DNA of 64,000 nt from Dyadobacter beijingensis DSM 21582. Its GTDB lineage: Bacteria; Bacteroidota; Bacteroidia; Cytophagales; Spirosomataceae. Positions 17,677-26,240 of this stretch are shown here, one piece after another. The DNA lies in assembly GCF_000382205.1 (NCBI RefSeq), contig NZ_KB907788.1, positions 434,001-498,000 of the forward strand, in the 5' to 3' direction. The notes below the pieces were generated by a model. It saw only the letters and a program-made list of their open reading frames with translations. It did not search any database and was not told the origin of the DNA. Numbering within the stretch: position 1 is the stretch's first letter; each line of letters begins with the position of its first letter. The position numbers and the translations under genes were made by a program.

Positions 17677-17779
17677 CAAAACAGCGCTATACTTTTCTAT
17701 ACTGCCGCAGGAGCCATTTCCAGGAATCTATACCGGATGTCGCTGGTTAATTAACTGCAATCAGCACTTAACAAACATC

Positions 17780-18817
17780 ATGGAAATAGGAATCAGTATG
17801 TTCGGGGATTTGGCATTCGACAATGCCACCCGTTCTTTTCAGTCTCCTCAGGAGCGCTTGCAGGACATGTTGGAGGAAATCAAACTGGCCGACGAGGTCG
17901 GGCTGGACGTGTTCGGTATCGGTGAGCACCACCGGCCGGATTTCGCCGTGTCGGCGCCTGAAATCATCCTCGCCGCGGCGGCTTCCGTCACCAAAAACAT
18001 CAAGCTGACGAGTTCGGTGACGGTATTGAGCTCCGCCGACCCGGTCCGGATCTACCAGAATTTCGCCACTGTCGACCTGATATCCGGCGGCCGGACGGAG
18101 ATCACAGTCGGCCGGGGCAGCTTCATCGAGTCGTTCCCGCTGTTCGGGTATGATTTGAAGGATTACGATGGTTTGTTTTCCGAAAAACTGCAATTGTTGA
18201 AGGAAATCAATGAAAACGACGTGATTACCTGGAAAGGCAAGTTCCGGGCGACGCTCGACAGGCAGGAGGTTTTGCCCCGTGCCGTGAACGATCACCTGGG
18301 TATCTGGGTGGCAGTGGGCGGTACGCCGCAATCCGTCGTTCGCGCGGCCAGGCTGGGCTTGCCATTAGTGATCGCGATCATCGGCGGGATGCCCGCTCAG
18401 TTCAAACCGTTTTTTGAATTGTATAAAGCAGAATACCTCGAAGCAGGCCACGACCCGGCCAAAATGCAGCTGGCGACCCACTCGCACGGGCTGGTAGGTG
18501 CGGACGGGCGGGCATTGAGCGACCTGTACTTTCCATCCTACGCGTCGCAAATGGACCGTGTGGGACGCAGCCGCGGATGGGCGCCTTATACCCGTGCGCA
18601 GTTCGAGGGCGGACAAGGCCGTGAGGGCGCGCTGTTCATCGGCGAGCCTAATGCGGTGATAGATAAGATCCTGTACCATCAGGAGATGTTCGGGCTTACG
18701 CGCTTTCTCATGCATACGGACGTGGGCGCGCCTGCGCACAAGGACCTGATGAAATCTATTGAGCTGCTGGGCACGCATGTGGCTCCGGCCGTAAAAAAGG
18801 CCCTGGCGGTAAAGTAA
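17780..18817 (+). CDS. LLM class flavin-dependent oxidoreductase
   Basis: A 345-residue luciferase-like monooxygenase family protein that would use FMN or F420-like flavin. The family pattern is clear: 'MEIGISMFGDLAFDNATRSF', 'LADEVGLDVFGIGEHHRPDF', 'KNIKLTSSVTVLSSADPVRI', 'ISGGRTEITVGRGSFIESFP' and 'VGGTPQSVVRAARLGLPLVI'. It matches the probable-oxidoreductase subgroup with the 'GEHHRPDFAVS' signature. I placed the start at ATG 17780, since the upstream in-frame stretch overlaps the repeat and has no family similarity. Substrate unknown. A terminator follows, so the gene is probably transcribed alone. Confidence 0.93.
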   Translation: MEIGISMFGDLAFDNATRSFQSPQERLQDMLEEIKLADEVGLDVFGIGEHHRPDFAVSAPEIILAAAASVTKNIKLTSSVTVLSSADPVRIYQNFATVDLISGGRTEITVGRGSFIESFPLFGYDLKDYDGLFSEKLQLLKEINENDVITWKGKFRATLDRQEVLPRAVNDHLGIWVAVGGTPQSVVRAARLGLPLVIAIIGGMPAQFKPFFELYKAEYLEAGHDPAKMQLATHSHGLVGADGRALSDLYFPSYASQMDRVGRSRGWAPYTRAQFEGGQGREGALFIGEPNAVIDKILYHQEMFGLTRFLMHTDVGAPAHKDLMKSIELLGTHVAPAVKKALAVK

Positions 18818-18829
18818 TGGCAGTTTTCA

Positions 18830-18858
18830 AGCGGGTGCCGCAAATGCACCCGCTTTTT
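18830..18858 (+). terminator. Intrinsic terminator after the LLM oxidoreductase
   Basis: A perfect 9-base-pair stem (18830-18838 with 18846-18854), a 7-base loop and a run of five T residues. Confidence 0.85.
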
Positions 18859-18935
18859 GTCGCAACAGGCATCGCTCCGTTTCGGGGAAACCCGGCAACT
18901 TTGTAATATCAATCAATCAACAAAAAAACAAAGAA

Positions 18936-19355
18936 ATGGACACGACAACACAACCTGTAACTGTACAAGCGACCATCCATGCACCCGTAGCGGAAGTCTG
19001 GAATAAATGGAATGCCCCGGAGCACATCACCCAATGGTGCTTCGCGTCCGACGACTGGCATGCACCGCATTCTGAAAACGATGTGCGGGTAGGCGGCGAG
19101 ATCAAGACCACGATGGCGGCCAAAGACGGCAGTTTCAGCTTCGAGTTTGGCGGTACCTACACGGAAGTGGAGGAAAACCGCTACCTGGCCTACACCCTGG
19201 GCGACGGCCGCAAGGTAAGCGTGTTGTTCGAGCAGGAAGGCGACGGTACCAAAGTGACCGAGACATTCGACCCTGAAAACACCCATCCGGTTGATTTTCA
19301 GCAGGCAGGCTGGCAGGCGATTCTCGACAACTTCAAGAAATACGCCGAAGCGTAA
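18936..19355 (+). CDS. SRPBCC / AHSA1-like domain protein
   Basis: A 139-residue cytoplasmic protein with a START-like helix-grip fold. The family pattern is 'VTVQATIHAPVAEVWNKWN', 'PEHITQWCFASDDWH', 'VGGEIKTTMAAKDGSFSFEF', 'YLAYTLGDGRKVSVLFEQEG', 'TKVTETFDPEN' and the C-terminal helix 'QQAGWQAILDNFKKYAEA'. Proteins of this Aha1-C-like group are small hydrophobic-ligand binding proteins of mostly unknown role. The gene stands alone between two terminators. Confidence 0.92.
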   Translation: MDTTTQPVTVQATIHAPVAEVWNKWNAPEHITQWCFASDDWHAPHSENDVRVGGEIKTTMAAKDGSFSFEFGGTYTEVEENRYLAYTLGDGRKVSVLFEQEGDGTKVTETFDPENTHPVDFQQAGWQAILDNFKKYAEA

Positions 19356-19374
19356 CAAGTAATTGTCAATCAGG

Positions 19375-19407
19375 CAAAAGGCCCGGTCGTCGCGATCGGG
19401 CCTTTTG
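19375..19407 (+). terminator. Intrinsic terminator after the SRPBCC gene
   Basis: An 11-base-pair perfect stem (19375-19385 with 19397-19407) extended by two more pairs inside, with A-run and T-run flanks that make it usable in both directions. Confidence 0.85.
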
Positions 19408-19476
19408 TTGTACCAGGCGAACAGAAGCAACCGCCCGGCCTGAAAAATAGTAGATCACACTTAATGCGACTTTGTT

Positions 19477-19484
19477 TACTTTTG
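19477..19484 (+). promoter_or_regulatory. Possible -7 box (TAnnTTTG) for the LytS/LytTR pair
   Basis: TACTTTTG matches the Bacteroidota -7 consensus and lies 22 bases before the histidine kinase start. The -33 element is not evident. Confidence 0.35.
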
Positions 19485-19506
19485 GTGTGCCGAATTTGAA
19501 AAGTCA

Positions 19507-20607
19507 ATGCAAACCCTGATAACATCGCGTCTTACCAGCCGTCAAAAATGGGAGCTGGGCCTGGGCCTCGCGGTCATTTATGTGCCGATTCGCATTTATA
19601 TGAACGTGTTGCAGATCGATATGCCTACATTCTGGCACCGGCTGCCGCTGTGGACAATGGAAGTGCTGTTCAGCATTGCTTTTTTTGTGCTCTGGATCAA
19701 CCTCATCGAATGGGTACAGTACCTCACGACCCGCTTCCTGGGCGAGGATTTCCCCGAACGGTTCCGGGTAGTGAACCAGGCCATGATGCTCATCGTGGCG
19801 ATCGGCCTGGCGATGGTTTTCAACCATTGGTACCGCTATTTATGGCACTGGATGGAGGCTGTCTTCGATAAAAAGAGCTTCGATGTCCTGCCGATCGTGC
19901 TCAATAACTCGCCTGTGCTGAAACAGCGGGCCAATACCAGCATTACCGTCATGGCCCTCATGGCCGAATACTACCTCGCAGCCAACAAGCGCGTGTACGA
20001 GCGCCTGCAACGCGTGGTGATCAACGAGGAAAGGCTCCAAAAGGAGAATGCGACGGCGCATTTCAATGCATTGAAGAACCAGGTAAGCCCGCATTTTCTG
20101 TTCAATAATTTCAGCGTGCTGACTACGCTTGTGGAGACGAATCAGGAGCTGTCGGTGAAATTTATCAACCAGCTTTCGAAGGCTTACCGCTATATCCTGG
20201 AAAAATCGGTGTACGATTCCATCAAACTGGCTACCGAAGTGGAATTCCTGGAAACCTACATGTTCCTGCTCATGATCCGGTTCGAGAACAAGCTGAACCT
20301 GGATATCCGGATTTCATGCCAGGAAAAGGAGAAATTTTCGATCGTGCCGCTAACGCTGCAATTGCTCGTGGAGAATGCGGTGAAACATAACCGGATGTCG
20401 GCCAGCAACCCGCTGCTCATCACCATCGGCGTTGATGGCGATTACCTTATTATCAGCAACCCGTTGCAGGTGCGCGAGCTGCCCGAATCCTCCACGCGGC
20501 TTGGGCTCCAAAATATCGTTAACCGTTACAAGTTGCTGATTGACAAGCCGGTGATGGTCGATAAGACCAATGGCTGTTTTACCGTAAAAGTGCCCCTGCT
20601 TTCATGA
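19507..20607 (+). CDS. LytS-type sensor histidine kinase
   Basis: A 366-residue inner-membrane kinase. About three hydrophobic segments occupy the first 125 residues, including 'WELGLGLAVIYVPIRIYMNV', 'EVLFSIAFFVLWINLI' and 'AMMLIVAIGLAMVFNHWY'. The His_kinase (PF06580) domain follows with the phospho-accepting His in 'LKNQVSPHFLFNNFSVLTTL', an N-box 'LQLLVENAVKHN' and a G-box 'RLGLQNIVNRYK'. Its stop overlaps the start of the LytTR regulator by four bases (ATGA), so the two are translationally coupled. The signal sensed is unknown. Confidence 0.94.
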   Translation: MQTLITSRLTSRQKWELGLGLAVIYVPIRIYMNVLQIDMPTFWHRLPLWTMEVLFSIAFFVLWINLIEWVQYLTTRFLGEDFPERFRVVNQAMMLIVAIGLAMVFNHWYRYLWHWMEAVFDKKSFDVLPIVLNNSPVLKQRANTSITVMALMAEYYLAANKRVYERLQRVVINEERLQKENATAHFNALKNQVSPHFLFNNFSVLTTLVETNQELSVKFINQLSKAYRYILEKSVYDSIKLATEVEFLETYMFLLMIRFENKLNLDIRISCQEKEKFSIVPLTLQLLVENAVKHNRMSASNPLLITIGVDGDYLIISNPLQVRELPESSTRLGLQNIVNRYKLLIDKPVMVDKTNGCFTVKVPLLS

Positions 20608-21377
20608 ATGTCCTGATTATCGAAGACGAGTCGCTGAGTGCCAGCCGCCTGGAAAGCCTCGTCGGCAAATATGACCCGAAGATCAACGTGATGGCGAAGC
20701 TGTCGTCCGTGAAAGAAAGCATTCAGTGGCTGACGGACGGCGCCAACAGCCACCCCGACCTGATTTTTATGGACCTTCACCTCGAAGACGATCTCGCATT
20801 CAAGATCATCGAGGAGCTGAAACTGACGATCCCCATCATTTTTACCACTGCATACAGTGAATATACGCTCAAAGCATTCAAGGCCAACAGCGTGGATTAT
20901 CTGCTCAAACCCGTCGACAAGGCGGAGCTTTCGGCGGCGATCGACAAGTTTGCGGCATTGCACGCAAAGTCGGCCGTAGCACCCACGCCGGACTTCGCCG
21001 CATTGATGGCCATGTACCAGTCGGGTGGTGAGGAAGGTTACAAGGAACGGTTCCTGGCCAGCGCGGGGCCGAAGCTGTTCAGCATCCGCACGAGCGACAT
21101 TGCGTATTTTACCATTGAACAAAAAGCGACTTTCCTCCGCACGTATGACGGCCAGCACCTGGCGATGGATTACAGCCTCGACAAGCTCGCCCAACTGCTC
21201 GATCCCAAGGAGTTTTTCCGCATCAACCGTTCGCTCATCATCGCATTGAACAGTATCCGGTCTATTTATACCGTGTCGGCCGGCCGTTTGAAACTCGAAC
21301 TCACGCCCGCCGCAGGCCAGGAAGTATTTGTGAGCGGCGACCGCATGGCGGATTTCAAACAATGGCTGGGTAAGTAA
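20604..21377 (+). CDS. LytTR-family response regulator
   Basis: A 257-residue regulator with an N-terminal receiver domain (acidic pair 'IEDES', phospho-acceptor Asp in 'LIFMDLHLED', later 'VDYLLKPVDKAEL') and a C-terminal LytTR DNA-binding domain from about residue 155 ('IAYFTIEQKATFLRTYDGQ', 'LLDPKEFFRINRSLIIALNSI'). The start codon overlaps the kinase stop. It would be phosphorylated by that kinase and bind direct repeats ahead of its targets. Targets are unknown; the palindromes at 15167 and 21450 flank this pair but their shape is not a typical LytTR site. Confidence 0.95.
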   Translation: MNVLIIEDESLSASRLESLVGKYDPKINVMAKLSSVKESIQWLTDGANSHPDLIFMDLHLEDDLAFKIIEELKLTIPIIFTTAYSEYTLKAFKANSVDYLLKPVDKAELSAAIDKFAALHAKSAVAPTPDFAALMAMYQSGGEEGYKERFLASAGPKLFSIRTSDIAYFTIEQKATFLRTYDGQHLAMDYSLDKLAQLLDPKEFFRINRSLIIALNSIRSIYTVSAGRLKLELTPAAGQEVFVSGDRMADFKQWLGK

Positions 21378-21449
21378 CGATTTTCTTCTTCCACCGAAAC
21401 CGGGCATTCGGCACCGCAAATCCGGCATTAGGCACCTTTCATTTTTTGA

Positions 21450-21464
21450 TTTAACCAATGGTAA
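21450..21464 (+). promoter_or_regulatory. ACCA-W-TGGT palindrome upstream of the short AraC-type gene
   Basis: TTTAACCAATGGTAA, with one base different from the copy at 15167-15181. A wider inverted repeat AACCAA...TTGGTT (21453-21476) lies over it, and a second inverted repeat with arms TCTGTTT/AAACAGA sits about 20 bases further on. Such a cluster before a regulator gene suggests binding sites. Confidence 0.4.
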
Positions 21465-21594
21465 ACATCTTTGGTTACTGACTCTGTTTTTGCCGAAACA
21501 GACAGTAAGATGACCATAAACCTAAACCCTGTTTCGCGAGGGCCCAACGCATTCGCGGAAACCGGTGACTATTCCTAAACCCTTCTTCAACGTG

Positions 21595-22332
21595 ATGAAA
21601 GAATTCAATATCGATCAGACCCTGAACCTCGTGAGCTGCGACGCCCGCGAGCTTGAACAGTCATCCCGCTACGGAGGCTTGTTTGGTATTGCATTTGTCA
21701 CGGAGGGGGAGGGTGTACTATCCTGCGATGACGATTCGTGGCACTACGACGAGCAGGCGATCTTTCTCCTTTCCCCCGGCCATCATTTCCATTTCAAGTC
21801 CTTTTACAGGACCAATTTGCTTACTATCTTCTTCGATCCGTTCCGCATCGCCGGGGCGGCGGATCAATTCAATGGCTTCGCAGGCATGTTCCGCGCCGTG
21901 CGCGACCTGTTTTCGGTACCCGATTTCCTCCGACAAAAGGAGCTCCGAAGCGAAACCGACCGCCTTGCGGTAACTCATCTTGTCCGCCTGATCGAGAGTG
22001 AACTGAGCCAGTTACAGGAAAACAGCCGTGAGCTGGTGGCCAACTCGACTGCGTTGCTTGTGAACCTCGTGAAACGGAATTTCTCCGACGGACAGTCCGC
22101 CGAAACCGCTTTGCCCTACAACCCCGAAACGGAGCGTGTACTCGCCGACGTGAAGAAAATGGTCCACCGGAACGAGCATCTGACGATCCAGGAAATTGCG
22201 GTGGCGATGAATATGTCGCAGTATAACCTCAATAAGCTGGTTATCAAGGGTACCGGCGAGACGTTGAAGGCCATTATTTCGCGCTACCGGTCGGAAGCGG
22301 GTAAAACGAAGGAGCTCGATTTGCAGGAATGA
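21595..22332 (+). CDS. AraC-type cupin regulator with a shortened DNA-binding domain
   Basis: A 245-residue protein. The N-terminal half is an AraC_binding-type cupin ('FGIAFVTEGEGVLSCDDDSW', 'EQAIFLLSPGHHFHFKSFY'). The C-terminal part has one helix-turn-helix ('HLTIQEIAVAMNMSQYNLNKLV', then 'GTGETLKAIISRYR') and then ends with a short charged tail. A usual AraC DNA-binding domain has two such motifs over about 100 residues, so the second is missing. I chose ATG 21595; a GTG at 21565 would add ten residues. The stop lies two bases before the end of the convergent second AraC gene. It may bind DNA weakly, act as a dimer, or be a degraded copy. Confidence 0.8.
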   Translation: MKEFNIDQTLNLVSCDARELEQSSRYGGLFGIAFVTEGEGVLSCDDDSWHYDEQAIFLLSPGHHFHFKSFYRTNLLTIFFDPFRIAGAADQFNGFAGMFRAVRDLFSVPDFLRQKELRSETDRLAVTHLVRLIESELSQLQENSRELVANSTALLVNLVKRNFSDGQSAETALPYNPETERVLADVKKMVHRNEHLTIQEIAVAMNMSQYNLNKLVIKGTGETLKAIISRYRSEAGKTKELDLQE

Positions 22333-22334
22333 CC

Positions 22335-23135
22335 TCAGGCGCGCACCTTGCGCAACTGCGCAGGCGGGAAGCCGAACATTTTCTTGAATGCAAACGAGAA
22401 GTGGGACAAGTCCTCAAAGCCAACTTCCAGGTATACTTCCGAAGGCATCCGTCCGAGCGTTTCGATCTGGAAACGTGCTTCGGTCAACCGCTTTTCCATG
22501 AGCCATTTCCCTGGCGACATGTTAAAAACCTTTTTGAAATCTTCCTTAAAAACCGTCAGGCTCCGGCCGGAGAGGTAGCTGAAACGTTGCAGACTGACGT
22601 TAAACTTGAAATTGCGGTTCATGAAATCTTCGAGATCGATCTTCCCCGGATCGCTGAAATCGAAGAGAATGGGCTGTATTGCGGGGTTCGTTTTGAGTAA
22701 AAGCAATGCAAGTTCGCGGGTTTTCAGCGACAGGAAATGGTTCCTATCCGGGCCATCGAGCTGCATGTAGGGTTTCATGGATTGTACAAAACTTTCCAGC
22801 ATCGGGTGCGGATCGAGGTGCAAAATGGCCTCCTGCTCGCTGGACCCGGCCGTTTGCACATCGTATCCATATTCGTCTTTGAATGCGCGCAAAAATTCCT
22901 GGGTGATAAATACCGAAACGGATTTAAAAGGCTTCCCGTCGAGCGTGCCCTTGTGGTACCGCGCAAGGTGGTTGCGCGTGATGAAGCAAAAATCCCCCGG
23001 CCTGATCCGGAACACGCTATTCCCGTAAAAAATGTCTATAAACCCCGTTTCGAGGTACATGAAAATGTGGTCGGGAATGAACTGCTCATTCGAAATCGAA
23101 GGCTCGTAATGGCAGGGATAGGGCGATTTTTCCAT
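22335..23135 (-). CDS. AraC family transcriptional regulator
   Basis: A 266-residue regulator. The N-terminal ligand-binding cupin-like part includes 'GFIDIFYGNSVFRIRPGDFC' and 'FITRNHLARYHKGTLDGKPF'. The complete C-terminal AraC domain has both helix-turn-helix units: 'NVSLQRFSYLSGRSLTVFKE' with 'FKKVFNMSPGKWLMEKRL', and 'MPSEVYLEVGFEDLSHFSFA' with 'FKKMFGFPPAQLRK'. It lies downstream of an SDR oxidoreductase gene on the same strand, separated by the GC-rich repeat, and is a candidate regulator of it. The pairing of AraC and SDR genes is common; direct control here is inference. Confidence 0.93.
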   Translation of the reverse strand: MEKSPYPCHYEPSISNEQFIPDHIFMYLETGFIDIFYGNSVFRIRPGDFCFITRNHLARYHKGTLDGKPFKSVSVFITQEFLRAFKDEYGYDVQTAGSSEQEAILHLDPHPMLESFVQSMKPYMQLDGPDRNHFLSLKTRELALLLLKTNPAIQPILFDFSDPGKIDLEDFMNRNFKFNVSLQRFSYLSGRSLTVFKEDFKKVFNMSPGKWLMEKRLTEARFQIETLGRMPSEVYLEVGFEDLSHFSFAFKKMFGFPPAQLRKVRA

Positions 23136-23183
23136 GAATGCAAGGTAGGAGTTTGCCGGGAGTTTTGGAAGGGGGGCGGGGGG

Positions 23184-23330
23184 CGACTGCCGACTGCTGA
23201 CGGCCGACTGCTGACCGCCGACCGCCGACTGCCGTCCGTCGTCGGCCGTCAGCGGTCCATCGTCGGCCGTCAGCGGTCCATCGTCAGCGGTCCATCGTCA
23301 GCGGTCCGTCGTCGGCCGTCGGCCGTCAGC
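23184..23330. repeat. GC-rich imperfect tandem and inverted repeat cluster
   Basis: About 150 bases built from variants of GGCCGTCAGCGGTC and its complement. Two identical 21-base units lie at 23240-23260 and 23261-23281, followed by two 14-base partial units (23282-23309) and a variant (23310-23330). The left part (23184-23236) holds the opposite-strand version, so the whole could fold into a long hairpin. A G-rich run (23171-23183) adjoins it. The SDR stop codon at 23326 falls inside the repeat. A related single copy lies at 17644-17676. Confidence 0.85.
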
Positions 23331-24168
23331 CCCCCTTCCCCCCCATAAACGGCAGATACGCTGCCTTGATCGACTCGATATACGTTTGGTCGGGCAGAGA
23401 AAGGCGGTTTTCGACGCGGCGTTTGAAATCTTCGTTGCCGATCAGATAGCGGAGCGTGTCCGTGCCGTCGGTGGCCGCCTGATAAATCGTTTCGGCCACT
23501 TGCTCGGCGGTGGCGAGTTGCATGCCTTTCAGGTTATCGAACATTTTGAATGCTGCACCAAGAAATGCGTCGTATTCGGGCAGCGGTTTCGCGGAGAAAC
23601 GCTCTTCGCTGGTTTTAATGAAATTAGTCGTGGTGCCACCGGGCTCGACGATTTTTACCGTGATATTCAGCGCCGCCAGTTCGAAGGAAAGTGCTTCGGA
23701 AAAGCCTTCCAATGCGAATTTTGAGGCATTGTAAAGCGAAATGAGCGGCAGCGTGAACCGGCCTGCCCCGGAGCTGATGTTGATGATCATCCCTTCCCCG
23801 CGCTCGCGGAAATGCGGCAGAATGGCCCGGATGGTATTCATCACCCCGAATACATTTACATCAAACTGTGTCTGCACCTGTTCCGGCGTAATCGCCTCGA
23901 AAACACCATATTGACCGTAACCGGCATTGTTCACGACCGCGTCGATGGCACCGAACCGCGCAATACCGGCCGCGATGGACGCGTCGATGGTTTCGGGCGA
24001 TTGGACATCCAGTCGGGTAACCAGCATGTTTTCAAGACCGGCGAGGTCAGTCTCCTTTTCCGGGCTGCGCATAGTGGCCACTACGTTCCAGCCATGGGCG
24101 GCGAAATGCAGGGCGGCGGCTTTCCCGATGCCGGAAGAAGCGCCTGTAATCAAAATTGTCTTACTCAT
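23326..24168 (-). CDS. Short-chain dehydrogenase/reductase (SDR) oxidoreductase
   Basis: A 280-residue classical SDR that oxidises or reduces a carbonyl or alcohol with NAD(P)(H). The nucleotide-binding motif 'TGASSGIG' is at residues 8-15, 'NNAG' follows at about 85-88, the catalytic Ser lies in 'IINISSGAGRF', and the YxxxK motif is 'YNASK'. The 'PGGTTTNF' segment matches the usual post-active-site motif. The last codons run into the repeat cluster and the TGA stop comes from a repeat unit, so the natural C-terminus may have been altered; the tail 'MGGKGG' is low in complexity. Substrate unknown. Confidence 0.93.
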   Translation of the reverse strand: MSKTILITGASSGIGKAAALHFAAHGWNVVATMRSPEKETDLAGLENMLVTRLDVQSPETIDASIAAGIARFGAIDAVVNNAGYGQYGVFEAITPEQVQTQFDVNVFGVMNTIRAILPHFRERGEGMIINISSGAGRFTLPLISLYNASKFALEGFSEALSFELAALNITVKIVEPGGTTTNFIKTSEERFSAKPLPEYDAFLGAAFKMFDNLKGMQLATAEQVAETIYQAATDGTDTLRYLIGNEDFKRRVENRLSLPDQTYIESIKAAYLPFMGGKGG

Positions 24169-24385
24169 AAAATGGATTGTTGACGTTTAACGACACAAAT
24201 TTCGCTGATCGGCGGGATGTCAACTTTGTTGTGGAGCCGGGATTGCTTTGTTGGCGGGACTAATTACCCTCGGAGCTGAGTGGACCGGATCGACGGTTCG
24301 ATAGCAGGTAGTGTCGGATGACAATGATGATAAAATCGGTCAATAAATGATTAAAACGTGGTATGTGATCACAGGATTTTTGGGC

Positions 24386-24393
24386 TAATTTTG
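24386..24393 (+). promoter_or_regulatory. Possible -7 box (TAnnTTTG) for the metallopeptidase operon
   Basis: TAATTTTG, ending 30 bases before the DUF885 start at 24424, matches the Bacteroidota -7 consensus. No TTTG -33 element at the expected distance. Confidence 0.35.
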
Positions 24394-24423
24394 GTAAAAT
24401 CCAATCTTAATATCCTGAATCCT

Positions 24424-26217
24424 ATGACGCATTTGTACGTAACGCGCTCGCGTTGGGTGGTTTTCCTTATTTGCTGGCTGGCGGCTTTCGGCGCGGCGGC
24501 GCAGTCTTCCAAATCCAAATTTAACCTATATGAACAAACCAGCGAGGTAGCCGGACTGGTGACGCAATACGCGCAGGACATTCGCGCGCTGAGGTACTTC
24601 TACGGTCCGATGCCGACAGGTCGCGGGCCGCAGGGAGGGGGCGGTTCGGTATTGAACTCGCCTGAGCAGCGCAAGCGCCTGCGCGAAGTAGACAATGATT
24701 ACCTGACGAAGCTCGGAAAGGTGGATTTCGGGGCCATGAGCATTTACGGAAAAGTGGATTACCTGCTGCTCAAACGCAATATCGACGACCATTTGCTGAC
24801 ATTGAGCCAGGAGGAAAAGGAGTATACACAGATCGAAAAATACATACCGTTCGCTAACGGAATATATGACCTGGAAAAAGGTCGCCGCCGCGGGGCGACG
24901 GTGGATGGACAGCTCGTGGCCGGAAAATTGAACGATTTGCAAAAAGAAGTCAGGAAGGCGGAGGAATCGTTCAGGAAAATCGAGTCGATCGATATGCCGC
25001 TCTCGCGGATGGGGGTGGAGGCGGTGAATGGCCTGGAAGCACGTTTGAAAAGTACATTTGAGTTTTATAACGGTTATGACCCGATGTTTACCTGGTGGGC
25101 GCCGAAGCCGTACAAAACGCTCGACAGCACATTACTGGCCTATGCAAAGCTGATCCGCAGTAAAGGCAAACTGAACACGACACAAAAAGAAGATGCGAGC
25201 GGCATCAAAGGCGTACCCATCGGTCGGGAGGAACTGATCAGGCAATTGGGCACCGAGATGATCAGCTACACGCCCGACGAACTCATTGAGCTGGCTAACA
25301 AGGAATTTGCGTGGTGCGACAAGGAATTGCTGAAAGCATCGGCCGAAATGGGCTTTAGAAATGACTGGAAAAAGGCGCAGCAAAAGGTCAAAAACAGCTA
25401 CGTGCCGGCCGGTGCCCAGCCCGAACTGATTTTGAAACTCTACAATGACGCCAAGGAATTTATTCTCAAAAACAACCTGATCGACTACCCGGAGATCGCC
25501 GACGAAACCTGGGGAATGCAGATGATGACGCCCGAACGACAGCTGGTGAACCCGTTTTTCCTCGGCGGCAGGGACATTATCATTTCTTACCCGACCAACA
25601 CGATGGCGCATGAGGACAAGCTGATGAGCATGCGCGGCAATAACCCGTACTTTTCGCGATCGACCGTGCACCACGAACTGGTACCGGGGCACCATTTGCA
25701 ATATTATATGAACAGCCGCTACAAATCCTACCGCGGCGATTTCCGCACGCCGTTCTGGACCGAAGGCTGGGCATTGTACTGGGAGCTGCTGTTGTACGAC
25801 AAAGGTTTCGCCAAAACGCCCGAGGAGCGCATCGGGATGCTTTTCTGGCGCATGCACCGGTGCGCACGCATCATTTTTTCCCTCAACTACCACCTCGGCA
25901 AATGGACGCCTCAGGAATGCATTGATTTCCTCGTGGACCGGGTAGGTCACGAGCGCGCCAATGCGGAAGGAGAGGTAAGGCGTTCATTTGAAGGAAATTA
26001 TAGTCCTTTATATCAGGTTGCCTATCTGATCGGCGGATTGCAGCTGTTCAGCCTTAAAAAGGAACTGGTAGACAGCGGTAAGATGACTTTCAAACAGTAC
26101 CACGACGCGGTGATGAAGGAAAACAACATGCCGATCGAGATGGTACGCGCGACGCTGACCAACCAGCCGTTGAGGCTCGATTTCACGACGCAATGGAAAT
26201 TTTATCAGTTTAAATAA
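24424..26217 (+). CDS. DUF885 family exported metallopeptidase-like protein
   Basis: A 597-residue protein with a signal peptide ending 'AFGAAAQS'. The DUF885 domain carries the zinc-type motif 'HHELVPGHHLQ' (HExxxH variant) at about residue 418 and a downstream 'FWTEGWALYWE' that supplies the third ligand, the layout of gluzincin-like carboxypeptidases. The rest is mostly helical. Family members are poorly characterised peptidases. I chose ATG 24424 because it begins the signal peptide. An M61 peptidase gene starts 23 bases after the stop, so the pair probably works together on exported peptide breakdown. Confidence 0.88.
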   Translation: MTHLYVTRSRWVVFLICWLAAFGAAAQSSKSKFNLYEQTSEVAGLVTQYAQDIRALRYFYGPMPTGRGPQGGGGSVLNSPEQRKRLREVDNDYLTKLGKVDFGAMSIYGKVDYLLLKRNIDDHLLTLSQEEKEYTQIEKYIPFANGIYDLEKGRRRGATVDGQLVAGKLNDLQKEVRKAEESFRKIESIDMPLSRMGVEAVNGLEARLKSTFEFYNGYDPMFTWWAPKPYKTLDSTLLAYAKLIRSKGKLNTTQKEDASGIKGVPIGREELIRQLGTEMISYTPDELIELANKEFAWCDKELLKASAEMGFRNDWKKAQQKVKNSYVPAGAQPELILKLYNDAKEFILKNNLIDYPEIADETWGMQMMTPERQLVNPFFLGGRDIIISYPTNTMAHEDKLMSMRGNNPYFSRSTVHHELVPGHHLQYYMNSRYKSYRGDFRTPFWTEGWALYWELLLYDKGFAKTPEERIGMLFWRMHRCARIIFSLNYHLGKWTPQECIDFLVDRVGHERANAEGEVRRSFEGNYSPLYQVAYLIGGLQLFSLKKELVDSGKMTFKQYHDAVMKENNMPIEMVRATLTNQPLRLDFTTQWKFYQFK

Positions 26218-26240
26218 GTAATCAAACACTCCTGTTGAAA

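Noticed and set aside
16414..17679. 421-codon minus-strand open frame over the permease gene
   Set aside because: Antisense to a well-supported permease; low-complexity His/Arg-rich product typical of a shadow.
20526..21458. 310-codon minus-strand open frame
   Set aside because: Antisense to the LytTR regulator; no independent evidence.
23184..23330. GC-rich repeats as a CRISPR array
   Set aside because: Units are adjacent with no distinct spacers, are partly inverted and have no cas genes nearby.
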